This document shows positions 9,794 through 17,062 of a stretch of DNA of 64,000 nucleotides, one piece after another (position 1 is the stretch's first letter; each line of letters starts with the position of its first letter). A program made the position numbers and the translations under genes. Source of the DNA: Paenibacillus beijingensis (lineage in GTDB: Bacteria; Bacillota; Bacilli; Paenibacillales; Paenibacillaceae). The notes under the pieces are model-generated. The model saw only the letters and a list, made by a program, of their open reading frames with translations, was not told the origin of the DNA and did not search any database. The stretch is from NCBI RefSeq assembly GCF_000961095.1, contig NZ_CP011058.1, positions 769,501 through 833,500 of the forward strand. Reading direction: 5' to 3'.

Positions 9794-9828
9794 GGCGGGA
9801 GAAGCGGACAGGCTCCGTTTTTTCCGCC
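9794..9828 (+). terminator. Long hairpin between the Met-rich gene and the OmpR-type regulator
   Basis: A 15-bp stem with several G-U pairs (arms 9794-9808 and 9814-9828, loop CAGGC) has six T in its 3' arm. It can act as a terminator or attenuator separating the Met-rich gene from the two-component pair. Confidence 0.5.
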
Positions 9829-9876
9829 GTCATGTTATACTTTGCGTACAACGCATCGACTCCGGGAGGACTTGTT

Positions 9877-10590
9877 TTGGGCATAAAAATCGTAGTGGCG
9901 GATGACGAAACGAATATTACCGACGTATGCAAGCGCTATTTGGAACGGGAAGGGTACGAGGTGCTGACCGCAGCCAACGGCGATGAGGCGTTGTCGCTCT
10001 GGAAGGCGCATGCCCCGATGCTGCTCATTCTCGATCTGATGATGCCGCAGAAGGACGGCTGGCAAGTATGCCAATCGGTTCGCGATGAGGACGATGTGCC
10101 GATCATCATATTAACCGCGCGGAGCGAGGAACCGGACCGGCTCGCCGGCCTTACGATGGGCGCAGACGATTATATGACGAAGCCGTTCAGTCCGCGGGAG
10201 CTGGTGCTGCGGGTAAAGGCCATTCTCCGCCGTTACCGCGTTCCTGCACGCGAACTTGCAGAGAAGCCTGAAGCCCCGCAGGCGCTGGATTTCGGGGGGC
10301 TGGTCATCAATCCGTCAACCCGGCTCGTGAACATCAGCGGGAAGACGATCGAATTGACCGTGAAGGAATTCGAGCTGCTATATTTGATGGCCCGGCATCC
10401 GGAACAAGTATTTTCGCGGACGCAATTGTTGAATAAAATTTGGGATATCAGCTTTGAAGGCGATACGACGACCGTTACCGTTCATGTCCGCAGATTGCGG
10501 GAAAAAATTGAACCGGTCCCCTCGGAACCGAAATATATTAAAACGGTCTGGGGCATCGGCTATAAATTTGAAGGCAGGGGATTGTCGTGA
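9877..10590 (+). CDS. OmpR/PhoB-family response regulator
   Basis: The 237-residue regulator has a receiver domain (DDET acidic pair, phospho-Asp in LILDLMMP, Lys in MTKPF) and a C-terminal winged helix (about 140-232). The TTG start at 9877 is preferred: GGGAGG lies seven bases upstream and the length then fits the family. The ATG at 9832 overlaps a TATACT promoter-like box and would add an unmatched extension. The 3' end overlaps the kinase gene by four bases (GTGA). Its target is not given by sequence; the upstream Met-rich protein gene is the obvious candidate. Confidence 0.93.
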   Translation: MGIKIVVADDETNITDVCKRYLEREGYEVLTAANGDEALSLWKAHAPMLLILDLMMPQKDGWQVCQSVRDEDDVPIIILTARSEEPDRLAGLTMGADDYMTKPFSPRELVLRVKAILRRYRVPARELAEKPEAPQALDFGGLVINPSTRLVNISGKTIELTVKEFELLYLMARHPEQVFSRTQLLNKIWDISFEGDTTTVTVHVRRLREKIEPVPSEPKYIKTVWGIGYKFEGRGLS

Positions 10591-11636
10591 AGCTGCGCAC
10601 CTACTTTGTTTTGGCCAATGCCGTCAGTATCGCAGTTCTGCTCATCTGCCTGTTTATCAGCTATTCCGAGATGCTGCTGACCCAAGCCCAGTTCGTCTGG
10701 TTGGCTTCGGTAACCGGCGTTGTCGGGCTGTTTTCGGTCTTTTTGCATTTTATACTGACGAAACCGATCGAGAAATCGCTTCGTCTCCTTACGGACGAAA
10801 CGCGGCAAATCGCCGCCGGCACATTTAATGCGGAAGTTCCGCTGATCGGCCCTTCCGAGTTCCAAACGCTGGCGCGGCAGTTTAACGACATGAGCGCCAA
10901 CTTGCAGGCAAGCTTCGAGAGGATCCGCAGTGCGGAGCAAAACCGGCGCGAGCTGGTCGCCAACGTTTCCCACGATTTGCGTACCCCGCTTGCGTCCATT
11001 CAGTCTTATGTGGAAGCGCTGCAGGATGAAGTGGTCGTAAAGGATGACTACACGTTTAAGCAATATTTAGCGACGATTCAACTCGAAACGGTGCGTCTGG
11101 CCGGCCTTATTCATGATTTATTCGAGCTTTCACGGCTGGAGGCCGGAGCGGAACCGTTTGAACCGGAGCCGTGCGATCTGGACAGCCTCATTCTCCAAAA
11201 GCTGCAAAGCGTTGCCTTGACGATCGAGCAAAAACGGCTGCACGTTGACGTGTCCATTCCGGACCGGATGCCTCCGGTCAACATTATGCCGTTCAAAATA
11301 CAGCGGGTATTCGCCAATTTGCTGGAAAACGCCATTCGTCATTCCCCGGACGGCGGCAAACTGACGATTTGCGCAGAACCGCATCGGGAGCATTTTATTC
11401 AAGTGAGCATCAAGGATGAAGGGGAAGGAATCCCGCACGGGCAGCAGGCTGCGATCTTCGACCGCTTCTACCGGATCGATCCGTCCCGCAGCCGTCAGAG
11501 CGGCGGTGCAGGACTCGGCCTGGCGATCGCCAAATCGATTATTCGCCTGCATAGAGGGGACATAGGCGTCGAAAGCGAAGCGGGCGGGGGAAGCCGCTTC
11601 TGGTTCACGCTGCCCGTCTATTCGAAGCCTTCATGA
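10587..11636 (+). CDS. Membrane sensor histidine kinase partner of the OmpR-type regulator
   Basis: The 349-residue kinase has two membrane helices within the first 65 residues separated by almost no extracellular loop, then a HAMP domain, a HisKA dimerisation helix with the phospho-accepting His in NVSHDLRTPL near 132, and an ATPase domain with DEGEGIP and GAGLGLAI. It starts at a GTG overlapping the regulator's TGA (GTGA), so the two are translated together. The minimal outer loop suggests sensing in or at the membrane. Its stop codon lies in the first copy of a 36-bp tandem repeat shared with the end of ktrB. Confidence 0.93.
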   Translation: MKLRTYFVLANAVSIAVLLICLFISYSEMLLTQAQFVWLASVTGVVGLFSVFLHFILTKPIEKSLRLLTDETRQIAAGTFNAEVPLIGPSEFQTLARQFNDMSANLQASFERIRSAEQNRRELVANVSHDLRTPLASIQSYVEALQDEVVVKDDYTFKQYLATIQLETVRLAGLIHDLFELSRLEAGAEPFEPEPCDLDSLILQKLQSVALTIEQKRLHVDVSIPDRMPPVNIMPFKIQRVFANLLENAIRHSPDGGKLTICAEPHREHFIQVSIKDEGEGIPHGQQAAIFDRFYRIDPSRSRQSGGAGLGLAIAKSIIRLHRGDIGVESEAGGGSRFWFTLPVYSKPS

Positions 11637-11704
11637 ATTATCCGATCGTAATCTTCATTTCGGGATACATGAATTAGCCGATCGTAATCTTCCCTTCGGG
11701 ATAA
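11633..11704. repeat. 36-bp tandem duplication spanning the kinase and ktrB 3' ends
   Basis: Two copies (11633-11668 and 11669-11704) match at 32 of 36 positions. The second copy encodes the last codons of the KtrB protein and its TAA. The first copy, read on the minus strand in the same frame past that stop, encodes nearly the same ending (YPEMKITIG) and its own TAA. The kinase TGA also falls in the first copy. Confidence 0.85.
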
Positions 11705-13002
11705 CGGAACAGTTCCTTGCGCGGCTTCGGCTGCAGCGCGAGGGCAAATGTAATCAGCCCGACACGTCCGGTAAACATCAGCACAATGACGACGATTTTG
11801 CCCGCTAACGATAGCTTAGGCGTCAATCCCATGCTGTAGCCGACCGTGCCAAAGGCCGATGCCGCCTCGAACAGCAGCATCAGAAAGTTCTCATGCTGAA
11901 CGGCCGTCAAGATCAGCGTCGCCACGATCACGACAAATACGGAGAGCATCGTCACGGCGATCGCCCGGTAAATATCGCCCCGGTCAATGCGGCGCCGGAA
12001 CAGGACGACATCCTCCCGTCCGCGGGTCATTGCAACCAAAGCGGCTAACAGCACCACAAAGGTCGTGATTTTAATGCCGCCGCCGGTCGACCCCGGAGCC
12101 GCCCCGACAAACATCATCAGGATCATGAAAAACTGCGTTGCGCTGCGCAGCTCGGCAATCGGCAGCGTGTTGATTCCCGCCGAACGGAGGCCGACCGACT
12201 GAAAGAGCGGAGCGAGCAGCTTGCCTTCCCAGTCGAGCGTGCCAAGCGTGCGGGCGTTGGTAAATTCGAATACCGCCAAGACGATGGCACCGGCCCCGAT
12301 CAGAATTCCGCTGGCGGTCAGAACCACCTTGCTGTGCAGCGACAAGCTGCGGGTCTTCGGATATTCGATCAGCTCGGACAGCACGATAAAGCCGAGACTG
12401 CCGAAAATGACCAGCACAATGGTTACGAGATTAATGAACGGATCTTCCGCATAATCCGTAAACCCGCCGAACAGTTCAAACCCTCCATTGTTAAAGATGG
12501 AGACCGCATGAAAAAATCCATGCCACACCGCTTGTCCGAGCGGCATCTCGGCCGCCCAGCGCAGCGCAAATCCGATCGTGCCGCAAAGCTCGATCACCGC
12601 CGAAAACAAAAAAACTTTTCCCGCAAGACGAACCAAACCTTCCATATTCGACTGGTTCATCGATTCTTTCAAAATGAGCTGGTCCCGCAGCGAGATGCGT
12701 CTGTTAAAAGCAATGGCAAACCACGTCGCCGTCGTCATAAACCCGAGTCCGCCGATCTGCATCAGGGCGAGCAGCACGATTTTGCCAAAATACGAGAACT
12801 GCGACGCCGTATCTACAACGGTCAGTCCTGTTACGCACGTGGCGGAAACGGCTGTGAACAATGCGTCTATGAACGGAAGCCCATTTCCGTTTACGGCGAC
12901 AGGAAGCGACAGCAGCAGCGTTCCAATGGCGATAATAAGGGCGAAGCCGCCGGCAAGTGCGCGCGGCGGGGTCAACAGATGCGGTTTCATCATCGGACGC
13001 AT
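11674..13002 (-). CDS. ktrB: TrkH/KtrB-family potassium uptake channel subunit
   Basis: The 442-residue integral membrane protein has the fourfold M1-P-M2 architecture of KtrB/TrkH potassium transporters, with glycine-containing selectivity loops after pore helices (for example the TCVTGL and NNGGFE segments). GGAGG six bases upstream supports the ATG at 13002. KtrB works with a cytoplasmic RCK subunit KtrA that gates it with ATP/ADP and c-di-AMP; no ktrA is in the window, so a KtrD-like or unlinked pairing is possible. The gene converges on the sensor kinase gene, and the two 3' ends share a tandem duplication. Confidence 0.92.
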   Translation of the reverse strand: MRPMMKPHLLTPPRALAGGFALIIAIGTLLLSLPVAVNGNGLPFIDALFTAVSATCVTGLTVVDTASQFSYFGKIVLLALMQIGGLGFMTTATWFAIAFNRRISLRDQLILKESMNQSNMEGLVRLAGKVFLFSAVIELCGTIGFALRWAAEMPLGQAVWHGFFHAVSIFNNGGFELFGGFTDYAEDPFINLVTIVLVIFGSLGFIVLSELIEYPKTRSLSLHSKVVLTASGILIGAGAIVLAVFEFTNARTLGTLDWEGKLLAPLFQSVGLRSAGINTLPIAELRSATQFFMILMMFVGAAPGSTGGGIKITTFVVLLAALVAMTRGREDVVLFRRRIDRGDIYRAIAVTMLSVFVVIVATLILTAVQHENFLMLLFEAASAFGTVGYSMGLTPKLSLAGKIVVIVLMFTGRVGLITFALALQPKPRKELFRYPEGKITIG

Positions 13003-13125
13003 CCCCGTCCTCCTTCACGTAGTCGTCTTCTCTGCGATAGCATTATCCCGTCATTTTACCATCTCTTACCGGCCGGAACAAAACAATATTCGGTTCGAGG
13101 CCAGCTTGAGCTCACACACAGCAAA

Positions 13126-13149
13126 GAAGCGCAAAAAGGTTTGCGCTTC
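13126..13149 (-). other. Strong stem-loop upstream of ktrB
   Basis: A perfect 10-bp inverted repeat with a four-base loop (GAAGCGCAAA / TTTGCGCTTC) lies 124 bp upstream of ktrB. On the minus strand it is followed by TTTGC, so it may be a weak terminator inside a ktrB leader; a second imperfect hairpin lies just 5' of it (about 13150-13200). I cannot match the region to a known riboswitch. Confidence 0.4.
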
Positions 13150-13395
13150 ATACCCGGCCTGCCTGAGAAACCTTGAGCAGGCTTTCAAAAGGCTGCCTCA
13201 TGAATATTCACATGATGAGCCGGTCGCAAATTTGGCATAAGATGACCCCCAGTTCCGCTGAGAAGCCAGCTTGCTGTCTAGGAGCTTTTAATCATTTCCG
13301 CTATTTGGGGTCATGATTAATGTATCGTCACTGAGAGGTCTGTTCTCAATGTCCATTCTAGGGGGTGCACTTCAGCTGAGTGGGAGGTCGTTCTC

Positions 13396-13585
13396 GCAAA
13401 ACCTGCGATAGTGCAGGCATTATCAACCGAAATCGCATGCCGAGAGTGAAAACCTGCGATAGTGCAGGAATTCCGGGCTTATATTGCCTGAACGTTAGAT
13501 GGGGTCGGCAAAAAAATGTATTATTGCAGGAATTTTCACGTACCCGATAAATGAACAGAAAAAGGATGTACGATTGCATGTTTTT
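13396..13585. repeat. Interspersed palindromic repeat family, locus A (four copies)
   Basis: Four related elements lie at about 13396-13421, 13446-13472, 13510-13536 and 13558-13585. The core is CCTGCGATAGTGCAGG or a variant, flanked by A-runs on one side and AATT/TTTT on the other, spaced 48-63 bp apart. The same family occurs at 45788-45925. No gene is seen in 13150-13650. Confidence 0.8.
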
Positions 13586-13657
13586 CAAATTTACACCCTT
13601 CGTGCAGAGCTATATATTGTAAGGCTGTCCACTGAAAAAGCAGGCAGCAGACTACCA

Positions 13658-13732
13658 AATAGAGTAGGCCCATGCTAAGTACATAGGCCTCTCACAGATC
13701 CGAACGTTCGGGTCGTTGCATCCGGCCCCTCC
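13658..13732 (-). mobile_element. Degenerate group II intron 3' end (domains V and VI)
   Basis: Read on the minus strand, 13732-13696 folds like domain V (GGCCGGATGC strand opposite a CGTTCGGATC strand, with one mismatched pair at the base). 13695-13662 forms a domain VI-like hairpin beginning GTGAGAGGCC and closing GGGCCTACTC, the usual branch-point context. No reverse transcriptase gene is present upstream, so this is a remnant. An open frame ending at 13753, at the position where an intron-encoded protein would stop, has no motif I recognise. Confidence 0.6.
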
Positions 13733-13951
13733 AGTGATTATCCCGGCAATGCTTACTGGACGTATTCACAGTTTGTACTGAACCACGCTGTCATGCGTAG
13801 ACCGGGGTTTCTCGGCTCTTCCATCCTTTTCGTCGCATGTCCCAGTGAAGCTTTCTTACTTTCCTCCAACTGCGCAATTGTACCGCTCGAAGTCGCCTTC
13901 TTATCCACTTGTCCAACTCTCGAAATCGGGTCTGCACGTCTTCCCCGCTCC
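13733..13951. other. Gene-free stretch between intron remnant and secreted protein gene
   Basis: A minus-strand open frame covers most of this stretch and ends with TAA at 13753, about 20 bases before the domain V-like element. It shows no reverse-transcriptase, maturase or HNH motif. It may be decayed intron-encoded sequence or chance. Confidence 0.3.
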
Positions 13952-14455
13952 TCAGGCTGCCGATTTCGGCGCTGACGGCTGTTCCCCTTTATGCCGGCAA
14001 AGCGCGCGCAGCTCATTGCGCAGCTGCTGCTCCGTCTTGCCTTCGGTGGAAATGCCTTGACTGGCGGCAAATTGCTTTAATCGCTCAAACCGCTTCGCCT
14101 TCATCGACTTCTTGAACGCTTCCCATTTCGCGCTGTCTTTCGTTTTCATCGCCATAATTTCCGCCTTGAGCTGCTCCGCCGATTTGCCATCGGATTGGAT
14201 GCCGAAGTAGGAGGCCGCTTCGCGCAGACGCTCCAGCCGCCATGCTTCATGCCGGTGCATATGGGGATGATGCCGGGAACCGTCCGCGTGCTGTTTGCCG
14301 CAGTCTCCATCCGGCATGCCATGGCCGACAACCGCAGCTTGCGCCGATTCGCCGTTCGGTTTTGCAGCATACGCCGATGCGCCGTGCGGAATTGCAGCCG
14401 CGAGCAGCAGCACGCCGAGCCCCAGTTTTATATCGATATTGCGCATGTTTTCCAT
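13952..14455 (-). CDS. Secreted small protein with a duplicated helical motif, function unknown
   Basis: The 167-residue product has a signal peptide (cleavage near GASAYA), a His/Asp-rich stretch, then two copies of a repeat of about 28 residues: ERLREAASYFGIQSDGKS and ERLKQFAASQGISTEGKT, each followed by a Gln-Leu-(Lys/Arg) helix. The repeats look like short helix-extended-helix units seen in secreted Bacillus proteins of unknown role. The ATG at 14455 is chosen because AGGA lies six bases upstream and the signal peptide follows within a few residues. No function can be assigned. Confidence 0.65.
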   Translation of the reverse strand: MENMRNIDIKLGLGVLLLAAAIPHGASAYAAKPNGESAQAAVVGHGMPDGDCGKQHADGSRHHPHMHRHEAWRLERLREAASYFGIQSDGKSAEQLKAEIMAMKTKDSAKWEAFKKSMKAKRFERLKQFAASQGISTEGKTEQQLRNELRALCRHKGEQPSAPKSAA

Positions 14456-14534
14456 CACCTGTCCTTTCCTTGCAACAGGTATATCATTCCCTTCCCTGCA
14501 ATAATTATCCACCAGACCGAAAGCTACCAAGGCC

Positions 14535-14570
14535 AAAAATAAGCGCCCCGGTCATCGCCCGGAGCGCTGC
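14535..14570 (-). terminator. Intrinsic terminator of the 109-residue hypothetical gene
   Basis: The stem AGCGC-CCGG / CCGG-GCGCT with one internal mismatch is followed on the minus strand by TTATTTTT. It lies 38 bp past the stop of the gene at 14609. Confidence 0.8.
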
Positions 14571-14608
14571 GTGCCTTTTGTCCCATTAACGATTCCAACC
14601 GAGGCCGA

Positions 14609-14938
14609 TTACTCAGCAAGCATCAGATCGAGCTCTTCGCCGGACAGATTGTTTTCCAGCACTTCACCGGCGGAAATATCGGGATGATCCGGCTTAACGA
14701 ATACTTTGCCTTTTAAATAATACCCTTTCTCCCTTGCCTTGGCGTAAAAGCCGCACAGCTGTTCCGCCATTTTGACCGCCTTCTCTTCCGAATCGGCCAC
14801 GGCCAGAGTGTTGCCGAAGCTGAGCGGATTTTTGGCGCTTTGCACGTTTACGCGATAAGGAGCAGCTGCGTCCGATGGTTCATATTTAACTAATATTTCG
14901 ATATCAAAGCATGTGTTCCGATATTTGATCGTCATCAT
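14609..14938 (-). CDS. Hypothetical cytoplasmic protein
   Basis: The 109-residue acidic product has no signal peptide, membrane segment or motif I recognise. Its layout (short beta-strand-rich start, a helix with EEKAVKMAEQLCGFYA, acidic end) suggests a small compact domain. The start at 14938 has GAGG eight bases upstream; GTG and TTG codons just 5' and an ATG at 14935 are alternatives. It ends in a good terminator, which supports that it is expressed. Confidence 0.65.
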   Translation of the reverse strand: MMTIKYRNTCFDIEILVKYEPSDAAAPYRVNVQSAKNPLSFGNTLAVADSEEKAVKMAEQLCGFYAKAREKGYYLKGKVFVKPDHPDISAGEVLENNLSGEELDLMLAE

Positions 14939-14956
14939 CAACACCGCCTCTAAAAT

Positions 14957-14971
14957 ACCTCATAGTGAGGT
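14957..14971. promoter_or_regulatory. Palindrome upstream of the hypothetical gene
   Basis: ACCTCA-TAG-TGAGGT is a perfect 6+3+6 inverted repeat about 20 bp upstream of the start at 14938, in promoter position. It could be an operator or a small hairpin. Confidence 0.35.
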
Positions 14972-15041
14972 TAATTCGGCTCATGCACTAGTCCTGCCGT
15001 ACTAGATATTACACATGCGATATCGGGTTGAAACAGCGCCG

Positions 15042-15907
15042 CTACACTTCCTCGCGCTTGTTGTCGCCCCGCAGCAAATCGCCCATCCAGCCTTTGGACC
15101 GCATCCAGAGATACACCCCGAGCGTGGACAACAAAATGACCGCAAGACCTGCCCCATAGCCCCAAGTCAAGTTCAGCTCCGGCATCACTTTGAAATTCAT
15201 TCCCCATATCGCGCCAAGCACCGTCATCGGCGTGCACAACACGGTGAATACCGTCAGCGTCTTCATAATTTCATTGCCGCGGTAATTGGAAATGTTGTCG
15301 TCAAGCTGAGCGGGCTTTTGCCGAGCAGCTCGTGGAACGCTTCGTCCAGCGCGTAGCGGATTTCTCGGATCGGTCTTGTCAGGCCCGTCCAGTACAGCAG
15401 CGAATACCGCAATTCAAGCACTTGATGAAACAAATGTCCGCCGTTGCGGTCTTTCATTCTCATTTCCATCCGGTGCAGCTTTACTTCAAAATCATCCATC
15501 CCGGAAAAGAACGGCTCCATGATTCCGGAAGCAAGCTGAATGAATCCTTCCACGGGATTTGAACGGGTCGCGATGCGCTTAAAAAATTCGTCCGATCCCT
15601 CGCAGTCCTTTACGACATCCGACTCGTCGAATCCGATCGTAATGAGCGTTTCCACAGTCAAATAATAGTGAAAAATACAAGCGTCCTCCGGCTTCTCAAT
15701 ATCCCCGCAGATGACCAGCGACCCGTGAACGGCGTTTCGTCCATCATGATAAGAAACGGCGGATATGCGATTGCGTTTTTTGTCCGACGTTTTTATTAGC
15801 CACTTTTGTACGCTTTCGTTGTCCTTATAGAAGGAAGCGGCTTCCTCCTTGCTGTCAAACCGTTTCCATTGCCAATTCCCCACATTAAGGTATGGTGTGC
15901 TCTGCAC
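15042..15907 (-). pseudogene. corA: CorA-type magnesium transporter broken by a single frameshift
   Basis: The first frame (GTG at 15907, AGGAG eight bases upstream) encodes the cytoplasmic alpha/beta domain and long stalk helix, but its stop falls at about 15263. The second frame (15042-15266) carries the two C-terminal membrane helices with the CorA signature GMN (WGMNFKVMPEL). Near 15311-15314 (a GGG run on the + strand), restoring one base would join the frames through AQLDDNISNYRGNEIM, the normal sequence before the first pore helix. The protein would then have the usual length of about 290 residues. Either the gene is newly inactivated or the base was lost in sequencing. Confidence 0.88.
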
Positions 15908-15927
15908 TCCCTCAGCTCCTTTCCCTC

Positions 15928-16125
15928 ATGCGTCATCTTTGCATCATTCGATACCCGCTGGGTCCGTTCGACGAATCAATGCAAGCGCTTTATGAAGATG
16001 CCAATTTCCGGTCGGTTTCCATTCAAGCGGGTTTTACCCATTTTGTTTCCGCCCCGTTAAACGATGCCGCCGGTTGGGTAATGAGGGTTATTCCGGCGCT
16101 GAAGCGGCCGGTTGCACATGAATAA
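15928..16125 (+). CDS. Possible small hypothetical protein
   Basis: A 65-codon frame ends just before the ribosome binding site of the SDR gene and reads plausibly (mixed hydrophobic and charged composition), but the ATG at 15928 has no Shine-Dalgarno sequence and the frame starts only 20 bp from the divergent corA start. It may be a gene fragment or chance. Confidence 0.3.
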   Translation: MRHLCIIRYPLGPFDESMQALYEDANFRSVSIQAGFTHFVSAPLNDAAGWVMRVIPALKRPVAHE

Positions 16126-16140
16126 AGGAGGGTTAATGCG

Positions 16141-16953
16141 ATGTCAGCCTATACGTACGATATGCCCCGCCGGTTGGCGGGTAAGGCCGCATTCGTTACG
16201 GGCGCAGGCTCCGGAATCGGAAGAGCGGCGGCGCTGCTGTTTGCGCGTGAAGGGGCTAAGGTCGCGCTTGTCGATATTAACCGGCAGCGCATGCAGGAGG
16301 TTTGTTCGGAGATTTCCACATTAGGAGCTGAATATGCGCCGCTTCCGGCGGATATCGCCAATCCGCTGGAAGTCGAAGCGGCGTACCGGGGGTGCCTGGA
16401 CCAATTCGGCAGACTCGATATCGTATTCGCCAATGCCGGCATTAACGGTACAATCTCCCCCTTGGAGCTGCTGACGCCCGAAGAATGGAAGCAGACGATC
16501 GATATCGACCTGACCGGAACCTTTTACACGCTAAAATACGCCATCCCCGCCTTAAAGGATAGCGGAGGCGGCAGCGTCATTATTACAAGCTCCATCAACG
16601 GCAACCGGGTCTTCACCAATTTCGGCATGGGCGCATACGGGACGGCCAAAGCGGGGCAGGTCGCACTGATGAAGATGGCGGCGCTTGAACTCGCCCGCTA
16701 CAAAATCCGCGTCAACGCCGTCTGTCCGGGCGCGATCAGCACGGATATCGAAGCCAGCTCCAACCGCAAGCCGGAGGTGGACGGAATTACGATCCCGATC
16801 GTTTATCCCGAAGGCGGCCATCCGCTCGCCGGAGAATCGGGGCGGCCGGAGCAGGTAGCCAAACTCGTTCTGTTTCTCGCCTCAGACGATTCCGACCACA
16901 TTACAGGCACCGAAATTTACATTGACGGCGCCGAATCGCTGCTGCGGGGGTGA
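16141..16953 (+). CDS. Short-chain dehydrogenase/reductase (SDR)
   Basis: The 270-residue classical SDR has the nucleotide-binding motif TGAGSGIG near residues 20-27, NAG near 100, catalytic Ser in the SSIN segment and the YGTAK (YxxxK) motif near 171. Such enzymes use NAD(P)H to interconvert alcohols and ketones in the cytoplasm; the substrate is unknown. AGGAGG nine bases upstream supports the ATG at 16141. It stands alone between a broken corA and the convergent hybrid kinase gene. Confidence 0.9.
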   Translation: MSAYTYDMPRRLAGKAAFVTGAGSGIGRAAALLFAREGAKVALVDINRQRMQEVCSEISTLGAEYAPLPADIANPLEVEAAYRGCLDQFGRLDIVFANAGINGTISPLELLTPEEWKQTIDIDLTGTFYTLKYAIPALKDSGGGSVIITSSINGNRVFTNFGMGAYGTAKAGQVALMKMAALELARYKIRVNAVCPGAISTDIEASSNRKPEVDGITIPIVYPEGGHPLAGESGRPEQVAKLVLFLASDDSDHITGTEIYIDGAESLLRG

Positions 16954-16962
16954 TCCGCTCCC

Positions 16963-16995
16963 CCTCCCTTCGTCGCTCAGGCGGCCGAAGGGAGG
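16963..16995 (+). terminator. Hairpin after the SDR gene
   Basis: A perfect 10-bp inverted repeat (CCTCCCTTCG / CGAAGGGAGG) begins ten bases after the stop. There is no T-tract, so termination is likely but not certain. Confidence 0.45.
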
Positions 16996-17025
16996 CTTGG
17001 ACAGGTCCGAACGACAACCGCAGCG

Positions 17026-17062
17026 CAAAAAAAAAGCTGCCCGCTTAATGCGCAGGCAGCTT
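17026..17062 (-). terminator. Intrinsic terminator overlapping the end of the REC-PAS-kinase-REC gene
   Basis: The stem AAGCTGCC / GGCAGCTT is followed by nine T on the minus strand. Its 5' arm lies inside the last codons of the gene ending at 17045. It closes the three-gene signalling operon. Confidence 0.88.

Noticed and set aside
13753..14070. Minus-strand frame as the intron-encoded protein of the group II remnant
   Set aside because: No reverse transcriptase, maturase or HNH motif, and half of it overlaps the secreted protein gene in another frame.
14945..14975. Phage T3-like promoter (ATTAACC-TCACTA)
   Set aside because: Partial resemblance only, no phage polymerase, and the match is part of a palindrome.
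15970..15990. cre-like TGCAAGCGCTTTAT upstream of the SDR gene
   Set aside because: It is 150 bp from the gene, no carbon-catabolic function is evident and the match is imperfect.
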